Shown here piece by piece: positions 42,270 to 50,901 of a DNA stretch of 64,000 bases; positions within the stretch are counted from its first letter, which is position 1; each line of letters starts with the position of its first letter. The notes under the pieces are model-generated. The model saw only the letters and a program-made list of their open reading frames with translations. It searched no databases and was not told where the DNA came from. Where the stretch lies: the NCBI GenBank assembly GCA_016182905.1, contig JACPFR010000031.1:1-64000 (forward strand), given 5' to 3'. This DNA is from Elusimicrobiota bacterium. Its GTDB lineage: Bacteria > Elusimicrobiota > Elusimicrobia > UBA1565 > UBA9628. The position numbers were made by a program, and so were the translations under genes.

Positions 42270-43339
42270 TTCCGTTTCTCTTTGATGTGCTTGCGCGCTG
42301 CCTTATGGATGGCCTTCCACTTCTGCTTCTCGGTCACCGCGGCGGGAGCCTCGCGTCGGGCCGCCTCGTGGGCCGCTTCGCGCCTGAGCTTGGTCCATGA
42401 CGCGAGCCGGTCGGCGGGCAAGGTCCCCGCCTCGACGGCGGCCTTCACCGCGCAGCCGGGCTCGGAGCCGTGGGCGCAGTCCTTGAAGCGGCACGACGGC
42501 GCCAGCGCCTCGATGTCGTCGAAGGTCTTCTTCAGGCCCTGCTCGGCGTCCCAGAACTGCATCTCGCGCATGCCCGGGGTGTCGAGCAGGATGCCGCCGC
42601 CGGGAAGGATGAACAGCTGGCGGTGCGTCGTCGTGTGGCGGCCGCGCTCGTCGGAAGCGCGCGTCTCGGCCGTCTTCAACGCCTCGTTGCCGGCCAGACG
42701 ATTGACCAAGGTGGACTTGCCCACGCCCGAGGATCCGATGAGGCCGACCGTGCGCCCGGGCTTGATCCACGCCGCGAGGGCGTCGAGCCCCGCGGCCGTC
42801 TTCGCGCTGATCGCGACCACGGCGGCGTCGCCGGCGGCCTGACGCGCCTCGGCGAGGAACGGCCCGGGCTCCGCGCAGGCGTCGAGCTTGTTGAGGATCA
42901 GCACCGGCTCGGCGCCGCTCTCCCGGCTCACGGTCAGGAAGCGCTCGAGGCGCCGGGGATTGAAGTCGGCGTTGAGCGCGGTCATGACCAGGACGGTGTC
43001 GAGATTGGCGGCGATCACCTGCTCCTCCATCGTCTCCCCGGCGGCCTTGCGCGAGAGCTTGGTCCGGCGCGGGAGGATGCGGCGGATCAGGACGACCTTC
43101 TCGTTGGGAACCGACTCGGCGCTGACCCAGTCGCCGACGGCGGGCAGGCCGGCGCGGTCGGCCGCCTTGTGGCGCATGTTGCCGGGCGTGCGCGCGGACT
43201 TCACGCCCTGCTCCGACATGATCTGGAAGAGGCCGCGCTGCTCCTCGATCAGGCGAGCGGGGAAAAGGCCTTTCGCGGCGTCGCCGCCGAACTCCTCGGC
43301 CCACCGCGCGTCCCAGCCCCAGTCCTCGAGAATCCCCAT
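42266..43339 (-). CDS. rsgA: Ribosome small-subunit maturation GTPase RsgA
   Basis: A 357-residue circularly permuted GTPase. The N-terminal OB domain (about 35-95) is followed by G4 (NKLDAC), then G1 (GSSGVGKST), a switch with RHTTTHR, G3 (DTPGMREMQ) and the C-terminal zinc domain CRFKDCAHGSEPGC. Order G4-G1-G3 is diagnostic. RsgA helps mature the 30S decoding centre using GTP. TAGAAT (43347-43352) ends 7 nt before the ATG. A basic tail (KAIHKAARKHIKEKRK) ends the protein. Confidence 0.93.
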   Translation of the reverse strand: MGILEDWGWDARWAEEFGGDAAKGLFPARLIEEQRGLFQIMSEQGVKSARTPGNMRHKAADRAGLPAVGDWVSAESVPNEKVVLIRRILPRRTKLSRKAAGETMEEQVIAANLDTVLVMTALNADFNPRRLERFLTVSRESGAEPVLILNKLDACAEPGPFLAEARQAAGDAAVVAISAKTAAGLDALAAWIKPGRTVGLIGSSGVGKSTLVNRLAGNEALKTAETRASDERGRHTTTHRQLFILPGGGILLDTPGMREMQFWDAEQGLKKTFDDIEALAPSCRFKDCAHGSEPGCAVKAAVEAGTLPADRLASWTKLRREAAHEAARREAPAAVTEKQKWKAIHKAARKHIKEKRK

Positions 43340-43401
43340 CGGAAAGATTCTAGCCTAATCTCGACGAGAACCGCCCCCGATATTGCGGCCGCCCCTCACC
43401 G

Positions 43402-43464
43402 CTATTCACAGGCCGTCCGAAAACTGTTGTTGACAACAGTTTTCAGCGAGTCGTCTGTGAATAG
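43402..43464. repeat. Nested inverted repeat, copy of the 15266 hairpin
   Basis: Outer arms CTATTCACAG (43402-43411) and CTGTGAATAG (43455-43464) enclose the hairpin AAAACTGTTG-TTGA-CAACAGTTTT (43420-43443), which is identical to 15266-15289. Located between two minus-strand genes, it may end the Crp-like transcript, but the nested structure and exact recurrence fit a dispersed palindromic element. Confidence 0.8.
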
Positions 43465-43478
43465 TGGGGATGGCCGAT

Positions 43479-44075
43479 TCAAGAGCCCCTCCGGCGCCGC
43501 CCGGCGGCGGCGATCCGGCTCAGCGCCACCGGCGTGATGCCGAGGTAAGACGCGATGAGCTTCTGGGGCAGCTTCGCCGCGAGCTCCGGCTTCTCCCGCA
43601 GGAAGGTCCGGTAGCGTTTGGTCGCCGAATCGAGCAGCAGCTCCTGCTCGCGGCGCTCGCGCTGGCGGTAATGGTCCTCGGCGATCACGCGGCCGAGTTC
43701 CTGCCAGCAGGCGTGAGCCTTGTACAGCGCGGTGAAGCGGTCGTAGCGGACGACGAGCAGCTCCGAGTCCTCGAGGGCCTCGATCGTCGTGCGCGAGGGG
43801 CGCGCGTCGAGCAGCTCGGCGTAGGCCGCCACCATCTCGCCGGGGCCGCGGAAGGCCTTCGTCGCCTCGCGCCCGTCCGCGTCGGTGTAGTAGAAGCGGA
43901 AGAGGCCGGAGACGACGATGGCGGCCTCGCTCGACGGCTGGCCCGGCTCGAGGAAGCGCCCGCCCTTGCCGATGCGCCGGGGCCGCAGGTGCGCCTCGAG
44001 CTTGAGCCATTGCTCGGGGGGCACCGGCGCCAGGCGGCGGACGGCGGCGAAGATCTTCGGGTGGCGGATTAACAT
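43479..44075 (-). CDS. Crp/Fnr-family cyclic-nucleotide-binding regulator
   Basis: A 198-residue protein with a cNMP-binding beta-roll (about 25-125: GRFLEPGQPSSEAAIVVSGLFRFYYTDADGREATKAFRGPGE, here broken up only for description) and a C-terminal helix region ending in PQKLIASYLGITPVALSRI, a helix-turn-helix of the YeiL/Crp type. It lacks the Cys cluster of FNR. Effector unknown. It is divergent from the fatty-acid hydroxylase gene, 41 nt away, with TTAAC inverted motifs in between (44068-44085), which could be its operator. Confidence 0.75.
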   Translation of the reverse strand: MLIRHPKIFAAVRRLAPVPPEQWLKLEAHLRPRRIGKGGRFLEPGQPSSEAAIVVSGLFRFYYTDADGREATKAFRGPGEMVAAYAELLDARPSRTTIEALEDSELLVVRYDRFTALYKAHACWQELGRVIAEDHYRQRERREQELLLDSATKRYRTFLREKPELAAKLPQKLIASYLGITPVALSRIAAAGRRRRGS

Positions 44076-44116
44076 AGGTTAACGACGGGAGATCGTTTTG
44101 CCGTTATCGTATCGGG

Positions 44117-45268
44117 ATGGATATGAACGTCTACGTCGTCGCGACCCCCGCCGTGCTCGCCGTCGTCGCCCTGGAGGCCGCCTACTGTTTATACCAGAAA
44201 AACGGCTATTACCGGTTCGACGACGCGATGGCGAACTTCGGCACCGCGATCGGCCATCAGGTGGTCAACGTCGCCGTGGCCGCCCTCGCCTTCGAGCTGT
44301 TCACCGGCCTGCGCGCGCGCTGGCCCTTGGCCGACTGGGGAACGACGCCCGCGTCCTTCGCGGCGCTGTACCTGTCCGTCGACTTCCTGTTCTACTGGTT
44401 CCACCGCGCCGGGCACGGGATCAACGTCCTGTGGGCCGCCCACGCGCCGCATCACTCGAGCGACGAGCTGAACTACACCGTGGGCCTGCGCGCGAGCGTG
44501 ACCCAGCGCCTGGCCTCGTTCCTGTTCTACTGGCCGCTGGCGCTGGTCGCGCGGGCCGAGGTCGTCCTTCCGCTGATCGGCCTCCATCTGCTGATCCAGC
44601 TCATCCCGCACACGCGCGTCATCAAGCGCTTGCCGCGCTGGATCGAGTCCTGGCTCAACACGCCGACCCACCACCGCGTCCATCACGCCATCAACTCGGC
44701 GTACCTCGACAAGAACTTCGGCGGGACCTTCATCGTCTGGGACAAGCTGTTCGGGACTTACGCCGAGGAAGTCGAGCCGCCCGTCTACGGGGTGCTCCGT
44801 CCTTTGGACACCTGGTCGCCGGTCGCGATCAACGCGCAGTACTGGGCCCTGCTGTGGCGGGACGCGCTCGACGCGCCCGCGTGGACGGACAAGCTCAAGC
44901 TGTGGGTCATGCCCAACGGCTGGCGGCCGGCGGGCGCGCCCCCGCGCGCGCCGATGCCGCCGGTGTTCGGGAGGACGAAGCTCCGCTCGGAGCCGTCCGC
45001 CGCGGTCCGCAACCGCCTCCTGCTCGAGCTGCCGCTGATGCTCGGCGCGATGTGGCTGGTGACGAGCCAGGGCTCCCCGGCGGGGCCTTGGGCCAAGGCC
45101 GCCCTCGGCGCGGGGATATGGGCCGTCGCGATCCGCTGGGGCCGGGCGCTGGACGCGGCCCGCTCAGGGGATCAGGACGATCTTGCCGCGCGCGCCGGGC
45201 GCCATGACCGCGGCGTGGGCCTGGGCCGCGTCGGCGAGCGCGAACTTCCGGCCTATCACCGGCTTTAG
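44117..45268 (+). CDS. Sterol desaturase / fatty-acid hydroxylase family protein
   Basis: A 383-residue membrane di-iron enzyme. The three His boxes are present: HRAGHG, HAPHHSS and THHRVHH, among four to six hydrophobic segments. The family hydroxylates or desaturates sterols, fatty acids or carotenoids. TATCGT (44105-44110) ends 6 nt before the ATG. The C-terminal 35 codons read antisense into the oxidoreductase gene, an overlap of 105 nt; the tail there is Arg/Gly-rich and probably an accidental extension after loss of the original stop. Confidence 0.85.
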   Translation: MDMNVYVVATPAVLAVVALEAAYCLYQKNGYYRFDDAMANFGTAIGHQVVNVAVAALAFELFTGLRARWPLADWGTTPASFAALYLSVDFLFYWFHRAGHGINVLWAAHAPHHSSDELNYTVGLRASVTQRLASFLFYWPLALVARAEVVLPLIGLHLLIQLIPHTRVIKRLPRWIESWLNTPTHHRVHHAINSAYLDKNFGGTFIVWDKLFGTYAEEVEPPVYGVLRPLDTWSPVAINAQYWALLWRDALDAPAWTDKLKLWVMPNGWRPAGAPPRAPMPPVFGRTKLRSEPSAAVRNRLLLELPLMLGAMWLVTSQGSPAGPWAKAALGAGIWAVAIRWGRALDAARSGDQDDLAARAGRHDRGVGLGRVGERELPAYHRL

Positions 45269-46102
45269 CGTCCCGGAGGCGAAGCCCCGTCCGAGGTCGG
45301 CGTGCACCGCCGCGCGCTCGGCGTCGCTCATGTTGAACAGGCTCATGCCGCGCACCGTGAGGTCCTTCGTGATCGTCGCGCGCGGGTCGAGGGTGACCTC
45401 GCCCCGGCTGCCGACGATCACGATGCGCCCGCGGAAGGCGGCGATCCTCAGGTCTTCGGCGAGGTTCGCGTTGGCCAGCATCTCGACGATCAGGTCCGGC
45501 GAGATCCCCTCGAGGTAGCCGGGGGCCCGGTGGTCGAGCGCGCGTTTGACGCCGAGCGATCTCAGGAAAGCGACGCCTTCCGGCCCGCCCGCCGTCCCGA
45601 TCACGTCGAGCCCGGCCGCGAGGGCGAGCTGGACGGCGGCGACGCCCACGCCGCCGGAGGCGCCGTGGATGAGGACGGTCTCGCCGCGGACGGCCTGGCC
45701 GCCGTGGAACAGGGCGCGGTGGGCGGTCGCGAAGGGAACGCCGATCGCGGCGCCCTGCTCGAAGGTCAGCGCGTCCGGCAGGCGATAGGTCCGGCCGGCG
45801 TCGGAGACGGCCTTCTCCGCGTAGACGCCGGAGACGGCGCCGTAGACGTAGACCCGGTCGCCGGGCTTAAACGGCGCGCCCGCGCCCGCGGCCTCGACGA
45901 CGCCGGCGGCGTCGGTCCCGGGCGTGTAGGGCAAGGCGATCTTGCGCGTGTAGTTGCCGGTGTGCAGATAGACGTCCACCGGGTTGACCCCGATCGCCTT
46001 GAGCGCGACCAGGACCTGTCCCGGCCCGGGCGACGGCGCGGGAACCTCGGAGAGCGAGAGGACCTCGGGACCGCCGTACGCCCGGACCAGGATGGCCTTC
46101 AT
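45164..46102 (-). CDS. Zinc-free quinone reductase (MDR family)
   Basis: A 312-residue NADPH:quinone oxidoreductase-like enzyme, MKAILVRAYGGPEVLSL at the start, GIHGVN-type substrate segment (KAIGVNPVDVYLHTG), and the NADPH motif IHGASGGVGVAAVQLA near 145-160. No structural-zinc Cys set. It starts 1 nt after the nitroreductase stop, so both form an operon beside an Rrf2 regulator, an arrangement fitting defence against quinones or nitro compounds. Confidence 0.88.
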   Translation of the reverse strand: MKAILVRAYGGPEVLSLSEVPAPSPGPGQVLVALKAIGVNPVDVYLHTGNYTRKIALPYTPGTDAAGVVEAAGAGAPFKPGDRVYVYGAVSGVYAEKAVSDAGRTYRLPDALTFEQGAAIGVPFATAHRALFHGGQAVRGETVLIHGASGGVGVAAVQLALAAGLDVIGTAGGPEGVAFLRSLGVKRALDHRAPGYLEGISPDLIVEMLANANLAEDLRIAAFRGRIVIVGSRGEVTLDPRATITKDLTVRGMSLFNMSDAERAAVHADLGRGFASGTLKPVIGRKFALADAAQAHAAVMAPGARGKIVLIP

Positions 46103-46103
46103 G

Positions 46104-46766
46104 TCAGACCTTGGCGACGATCTCGGCCTTGGGAAACCGGACCTTCCTGCTCTTCGCGTAGGCATCGTCGGAGGCGCGCACCCCCGCCGTCGCGACGACG
46201 ACGGACTTCCAGCCTTGCTCGCGCAGGCCCAGGATATTGTCGTACTCGTCCTTGTCGAAGCCCTCCATCGGGCAGGCGTCCACGCCGAGCAGAGCCGCGG
46301 AGGTCAGGAAGTTCCCGAGGGCGATGTACACCTGGCGGGTGAGCCACGCCTCCACCTTCTCCGGGGGCAGGGACATGGACTGGAGCATCATCTGCTTGTA
46401 GCCCTCGAGCGTTTCGGCGGGCACGCGGCGCACCTCGGAGATGCGGTCGACGAAGCGCTGCACGTCCTCGGGGCCCGCGTCCTTCTTGACGAGGAAGACG
46501 ACGAGCTTGTCGGCGTCGGTGATCTGGCTCTGGTCCCAGGAGGCGGGCCTGAGCTTGGCGCGCAGAGCCTTGTCCTCGACGACGAGGAACTTCCAGGCTT
46601 GCAGGCCATAGGAGGAGGGGGACAGCAGCAGCGACTCCTCGAGGGCCTCCCACTTATCGAGCGGGATGCGGCCGGCGGCGTCGAACTTCTTCACGGCATA
46701 GCGCCAGTTCAGGGCGTTCAGCAGGGTCTCCGGCAGGACGGTCTTCTCGGCGGTTGCGGTCATCAT
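46104..46766 (-). CDS. NfsB/YfkO-like nitroreductase
   Basis: A 220-residue FMN-dependent NAD(P)H nitroreductase: LNWRYAVKKFD at the start, LLLSPSSYGLQAWKFLVVED for FMN/dimer contacts and VATAGVRASDDAYAKSRKVRFPK at the end, as in NfsB-like enzymes. An AGGAGA ribosome binding site lies 8 nt before the ATG. TAACCT lies further up. First gene of the operon with the quinone reductase; likely repressed by the neighbouring Rrf2 protein, from position only. Confidence 0.88.
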   Translation of the reverse strand: MMTATAEKTVLPETLLNALNWRYAVKKFDAAGRIPLDKWEALEESLLLSPSSYGLQAWKFLVVEDKALRAKLRPASWDQSQITDADKLVVFLVKKDAGPEDVQRFVDRISEVRRVPAETLEGYKQMMLQSMSLPPEKVEAWLTRQVYIALGNFLTSAALLGVDACPMEGFDKDEYDNILGLREQGWKSVVVATAGVRASDDAYAKSRKVRFPKAEIVAKV

Positions 46767-46803
46767 ATGTATCTTCTCCTGTTACATTCGAGGTTAAAAA
46801 AAA

Positions 46804-47223
46804 TCAGGCCGGCAGGTCGATCTCTCCCACGATGTCGGCCAAGGTGGTGCGCTTGAGCTCCGGCAGGACCTTCGACTCGACGCGCGTGAACACGCCCGCG
46901 AGGATCTTCTGCATGCGGCAGGCCAGCGGGCACTTCTCGTTGCGCTTCTCGTGCTGGACGAAGAAGGCGCCCTCTTCGACGGCCCGGTAGATGTCGTGGA
47001 GGGAGACGCGGGCGGCGGGCCGGGCGAGGCGGAAGCCGCCCTTGGCGCCGTGGGACGACTCCACGATGCCGGCGCGGGCGAGCTGGGCGAGCAGGCGGCG
47101 GATCACGACGGGGTTCGTCGCGACGGAGCCCGCGATGTCGCGCGAGGTCTGACGCTCGTCCTTGTGGACCGCGAGCATCGAGAGGGCGTGGACCGCCACG
47201 GCGAATCGGGAGTTGGCCGCCAT
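46804..47223 (-). CDS. Rrf2-family transcriptional regulator
   Basis: A 139-residue winged-helix repressor: SRFAVAVHALSMLAVHKDER, the recognition region TNPVVIRRLLAQLARAGIVES, the wing GAKGGFRLARP and a Cys pair (EKCPLACRM) in the effector part. Rrf2 proteins with such cysteines may hold an Fe-S cluster or sense thiol stress (NsrR/YwnA-like). It has the only fully consensus promoter in the window. It probably controls the nitroreductase-quinone reductase pair downstream. Confidence 0.88.
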   Translation of the reverse strand: MAANSRFAVAVHALSMLAVHKDERQTSRDIAGSVATNPVVIRRLLAQLARAGIVESSHGAKGGFRLARPAARVSLHDIYRAVEEGAFFVQHEKRNEKCPLACRMQKILAGVFTRVESKVLPELKRTTLADIVGEIDLPA

Positions 47224-47232
47224 ACTGTAACC

Positions 47233-47261
47233 ATTATAGTCACATATGAGGGAGTTGTCAA
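47233..47261 (-). promoter_or_regulatory. Consensus sigma-70 promoter of the Rrf2 gene
   Basis: TTGACA (47256-47261) and TATAAT (47233-47238) on the minus strand, 17 nt apart. The -10 ends 9 nt before the ATG. GTTACAG next to the -10 resembles TGTAAC upstream of the nitroreductase gene and could be an Rrf2 half-site. Confidence 0.8.
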
Positions 47262-47283
47262 GGGCCTTTGCTATCATTGACCC

Positions 47284-48093
47284 ATGGCCCGCTACCGCTA
47301 TCTGCTCGGCGACTCCCGCGGCGAAGCCGCGCGCCTGAGGTTCCAGGCGAAGCTCTGGGATCCGGCGTCGCTCGCGCTGTTCGACCGCCTCGGGGTCGAG
47401 CCCGGCTGGAAGGTCCTGGAGATCGGCCCCGGCCAGGGCTCCCTGCACCTGGAGCTGAGGCGCCGGGTGCAGGGCCCCGTCGACGCCGTCGAGCGCTCGC
47501 GGCCCTTTGCCGCGCGCCTGCGCCGCCTGTGCGCGCGCGACGGGCGCGGCGCCGGGACGATCTGGGAGACCGACCTCGTCGACGCGCCCCTGCCGGACGG
47601 GAGATACGACCTGATCTTCGCGCGCTGGGTGTTCCTGTTCCTGCCCGAGCCGGAGAAGCACCTGCGCAAGCTGGCGCGCGCGCTCAAGCCCGGCGGGCGC
47701 ATCGCGATCCAGGATTACCATCGCGCGACGATGGCGCTGTATCCGAAGCCGAAGGATTGGGACGCGATGATGGCGGCCGACCGGGTCTTCTTCGAGACGC
47801 AGGGCGGCGACGCGAGCGTCGGCGGGCGCCTGCCGGCCTTGTACAAGCGCGCCGGCCTCGTCCCGACCGAGGCATATCCCAACCTCAAGACCGGCTTCCC
47901 GGGCTCCGCGGTCTGGACCTGGGCGTCGTGGTACTTCCTCGGCGTGATGCCCCGCCTGGGCAAGCTGCGCCCCTTCACGCCCGCGGCGGCGCGCCGCACC
48001 GCGGCCGCGTGGCGGGCCGCCGCGCGGCGCCCCGAGAGCCTGTTCATCGCCCCGTGCGTCCGCGACTGCGTCGCCCGCAAGCCCCGGACATGA
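47284..48093 (+). CDS. Class I SAM methyltransferase
   Basis: A 269-residue methyltransferase: motif I VLEIGPGQGSLHLEL, then DLIFARWVFLFLPEPEKHLRKLARALKPGGRIAI. The N-terminal part YRYLLGDSRGEAARLRFQAKLWDP resembles small-molecule methyltransferases of the UbiE/Methyltransf_11 group. TATCAT (47272-47277) ends 6 nt before the ATG. Its stop overlaps the next gene (ATGA). Substrate unknown. Confidence 0.8.
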   Translation: MARYRYLLGDSRGEAARLRFQAKLWDPASLALFDRLGVEPGWKVLEIGPGQGSLHLELRRRVQGPVDAVERSRPFAARLRRLCARDGRGAGTIWETDLVDAPLPDGRYDLIFARWVFLFLPEPEKHLRKLARALKPGGRIAIQDYHRATMALYPKPKDWDAMMAADRVFFETQGGDASVGGRLPALYKRAGLVPTEAYPNLKTGFPGSAVWTWASWYFLGVMPRLGKLRPFTPAAARRTAAAWRAAARRPESLFIAPCVRDCVARKPRT

Positions 48094-49019
48094 TCGAGAG
48101 CTGGATCGCGGTCTCGGCGGCCTACCTGGCTTCGAAGAAAGCGAAGGACAGCCTCGCCCTCGACCCCTATTGGCCGAAGTGGGACTCCCCGTGGTGGCAC
48201 ATGACCTTGCTGTGGGAGCTCGGCCGCGCCGACGCGATCCCCAAGGAAGCGGCGGAGGCGATTCTCGCCGCGATCGAGGCCAAGTACGTCCGCTGGTTCC
48301 CCAACCCGCGAGAGCCCATGCCGCCCGGCAAGGACTATCACCGCGACGGCCTGTGCCACTGCGCCCTGGGCAACATGTACCAGGCCTTGGCGGCCTGCGG
48401 CCTCGACCTCGACGCGCGGGCGCCGTGGATGCGGGCGTGGTTCCTCCACTATCAACTGCCCGACGGCGGCCTCAACTGCGACGACAAGTCGTACGAGAAG
48501 GGGGGCTCCTCCTCGATCCAGTCGACCGTGCCCGCCCTCGAGGCGGTCCTCGCCGCGGGCCGTCCTCTTACGCCCATCGAGGAGCATTTCGTGGACCGCG
48601 GCGCGGAGTATTTGATCGAAAGGCGCCTGGCGTTCCGCTTGAGGGACGGTCGATTGATGGACCCGTCGTTCCTCGACGTCGGCTTCCCGCGCTTCTACGA
48701 CTACGACGTCCTCCGGGGCCTCGCCTTCATCGCCGACTGGGCCCGCCTGCGCCGCCGCCGGATCCAGCGGCGCGCGGTCGGCTGGATCATGGACTCGCTC
48801 GACGAGCGGTTCCGGGACGGGAGGATCAAGATCGAGAAGCCGGGCTTGATCGCGACCGAGGGGACTTTGCTCTTGGATAAAGAGGGGAATTGGTCGAGAG
48901 GAAAGTCTTCGTCGTTCCCTCTTCTCGACGCGGTGCGCAAACCGGGCGCCATGTCCGAAGCCTTGACCCGCTCCTGGGGCGAAACACGAAAGGTGTTGGA
49001 ATCCCGTCTTGAAGGGTAG
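48090..49019 (+). CDS. Hypothetical alpha/alpha-toroid protein
   Basis: A 309-residue cytoplasmic protein rich in paired helices (IPKEAAEAILAAIEAKYVRWF, CALGNMYQALAACGLDLD, LNCDDKSYEKGGSSSIQST) that resemble the squalene-cyclase/prenyltransferase-like alpha/alpha barrel. A HCALGN motif and several conserved-looking Asp/Cys could form an active site. Coupled to the methyltransferase by ATGA; joint modification of a lipid or natural product is a guess. Confidence 0.6.
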   Translation: MIESWIAVSAAYLASKKAKDSLALDPYWPKWDSPWWHMTLLWELGRADAIPKEAAEAILAAIEAKYVRWFPNPREPMPPGKDYHRDGLCHCALGNMYQALAACGLDLDARAPWMRAWFLHYQLPDGGLNCDDKSYEKGGSSSIQSTVPALEAVLAAGRPLTPIEEHFVDRGAEYLIERRLAFRLRDGRLMDPSFLDVGFPRFYDYDVLRGLAFIADWARLRRRRIQRRAVGWIMDSLDERFRDGRIKIEKPGLIATEGTLLLDKEGNWSRGKSSSFPLLDAVRKPGAMSEALTRSWGETRKVLESRLEG

Positions 49020-49090
49020 GTCCAACGATAGGATGGGATTGCCCTTACGGCCCTGGGAAGGGGACGGGTCGTTGGGATACCCTTTGAGGA

Positions 49091-50857
49091 ATGCGCCGGA
49101 TGATCGCCGTTTGGCTGTGCATTGCCGTATCCCTTCCCGCCGAGTCCTTCGCTCAGGTGCGAGCCGTGATAGCTCCAGCGGGGTCGGTTTCCGTTCCGGC
49201 GGCCGTTCCTATTTCCGGCAGTTCCGGCATCACCCTTCCGTTGTCGAGCTCCCTCTCTCCGTCGTTAACTCCGTCCCTGAGTCAGCTCCCGGTGGCGCCG
49301 TCGATCTATCCCCAATCCGTTGCCGTTGCGTTATCCGTTCCACAGGCGATAACGCCCGTTCTTTCCGTGAAAACGCCGGTCATCAGCGCCCGCCCCGTCC
49401 TCGCCGCCGCCGCCTCCCGCCTGACCGCCGCTTCCGTGCCGGACAAGCCGGTCTCGGACGCGAAGCAGGCCGGGGACGAGGTCTTCTCCGGCGAGACGCC
49501 TCGCCGTCCTTCCGACGAGTCGCCCGTCCCGGGCCGTTATTCGGAGTCCCCGCCGTTGTCTCCCGCGCCGCCGTCCGTTCCCGCGAAGAAAGTCCCTCTC
49601 GTCGCCCGCTGGAGAGCCGCCATGTCTGACGGCTCCGGTCCCCTCGTCGTCGCCGCCTTCGCCTGGAATTTCCTCACGATCGCCGCTTATTCGATCATCG
49701 GCCCCGCGCGCGGCGCCCTGCTGATGACGAAGTTCGGGCCCGAGACCTTGCCCTGGGTCTACATGGCCAGCGCCGCCCTCACCGGCGCCGTCGTCTTCGC
49801 CTACAGCCGCTTCTCCCGCGCCCCGCGCAAGCTCCTCATCGGCGGCTCGCTGGCCATGCTCGCCGCGACCTTGGTCGCCGGCGCGTTCGCCGTCTCGGCG
49901 ACCGCCCTGCCGTCCGTCGCCTTCGGCTACTTCCTGTGGACCGACGTGTTCGGCATCATGTCGGCGACCTTGTTCTGGACCTACGCGAACGACGTGTTCA
50001 CGCGCGACGAGTCCAAGCGCGTGTTCGGCCTGATCGCGGCCGGCGCCCCGCTCGGCTCGATCGCCGGCGCCCTGCTGATGAAGCTCGTCGTCGGCTCGAT
50101 GGGCCCGATCCCGATGCTGATGGTCGCGGCCGGGATCTTCTCCGCGGTGCTGCCGATCTTCCTTTACATGGAGAGCCGCGCGAAGGGCCGCGGCGCGGCT
50201 CCCGCGGCCAAGGAGGAGCCCGGGGCCGCCGCGCCCGCGAAAGGGATCCTCAAGACGATCATGGGCTCCCCGTTCCTGATCTTCCTGACGGTCATCGTCG
50301 CCCTCGAGCGCCTGGTCCCGGACATCACGAACTACCTCTACAGCGTCGCCGCCGCGGCCGCCTACAAGGGCGACCCGGCCGGCATGGCGCAGATGTTCGC
50401 CAACGTGAACTTCTACACGAGCCTCGCCTCGTTCACCGCGAGCAGCCTTCTCGTCGGGCTCACCTTGCGCAAGATCGGCACGGGGGGGAGCCTGATGACC
50501 GCCGGCCTGGTCAACCTGGCCCTGTTCGCCCTTTACCCGATGGCCCCCACGCTCGGGGTCGCCGCCGTGTTCTTCGGCCTCGACGGCGTGACCCGCTACA
50601 CCTGGTTCAAGACCGCGAAGGAGTCCACCTACTCGGCGACCGACCGCGACGTGATCTACCGCGTGAAAGCCTTCATCGAGATGTTCGTCTACCGCTTCGC
50701 GCGCGGGCTCGCGGGACTGCTCCTGCTCGGGGTCGCGTGGCTGCAGGGCGGCCCGACGGGCGCGGCCCTGCTCGGCATTCCGCTCGCCCTGCTCTGGCTG
50801 TACGCCTCGTGGCGCCTGGGCCGCGAGCACAAGAAGCTCGAAGACAAGAAAGGTTGA
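49091..50857 (+). CDS. NTP/NDP-exchanger-like transporter with A/P/S/L-rich N-terminus
   Basis: A 588-residue protein. Signal-like start RRMIAVWLCIAVSLPAESFAQ, then a 140-residue Ser/Pro/Leu/Val-rich tract (e.g. LPLSSSLSPSLTPSLSQLP), then twelve hydrophobic segments (about 185-580). The membrane part contains YFLWTDVFGIMSATLFWTYA and RVFGLIAAGAPLGSIAGALL, characteristic of the ATP/ADP-translocase (Tlc)-related MFS group. Whether it exchanges nucleotides is not certain; free-living bacteria have many relatives of unknown substrate. TACCCT (49078-49083) ends 7 nt before the ATG. Confidence 0.78.
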   Translation: MRRMIAVWLCIAVSLPAESFAQVRAVIAPAGSVSVPAAVPISGSSGITLPLSSSLSPSLTPSLSQLPVAPSIYPQSVAVALSVPQAITPVLSVKTPVISARPVLAAAASRLTAASVPDKPVSDAKQAGDEVFSGETPRRPSDESPVPGRYSESPPLSPAPPSVPAKKVPLVARWRAAMSDGSGPLVVAAFAWNFLTIAAYSIIGPARGALLMTKFGPETLPWVYMASAALTGAVVFAYSRFSRAPRKLLIGGSLAMLAATLVAGAFAVSATALPSVAFGYFLWTDVFGIMSATLFWTYANDVFTRDESKRVFGLIAAGAPLGSIAGALLMKLVVGSMGPIPMLMVAAGIFSAVLPIFLYMESRAKGRGAAPAAKEEPGAAAPAKGILKTIMGSPFLIFLTVIVALERLVPDITNYLYSVAAAAAYKGDPAGMAQMFANVNFYTSLASFTASSLLVGLTLRKIGTGGSLMTAGLVNLALFALYPMAPTLGVAAVFFGLDGVTRYTWFKTAKESTYSATDRDVIYRVKAFIEMFVYRFARGLAGLLLLGVAWLQGGPTGAALLGIPLALLWLYASWRLGREHKKLEDKKG

Positions 50858-50901
50858 CGCGCCCGGTCCGGGGTGGTATCATATTCGTATAAACGAATAT
50901 G
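50854..50901 (+). promoter_or_regulatory. Promoter and operator of the ars operon
   Basis: TTGACG (50854-50859) and TATCAT (50877-50882), 17 nt apart; the -35 overlaps the previous stop. A perfect inverted repeat CATATTCGT-ATAA-ACGAATATG (50880-50901) covers the -10 end, the transcript start and the arsR ATG itself, a good ArsR binding site for full repression. Confidence 0.8.
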
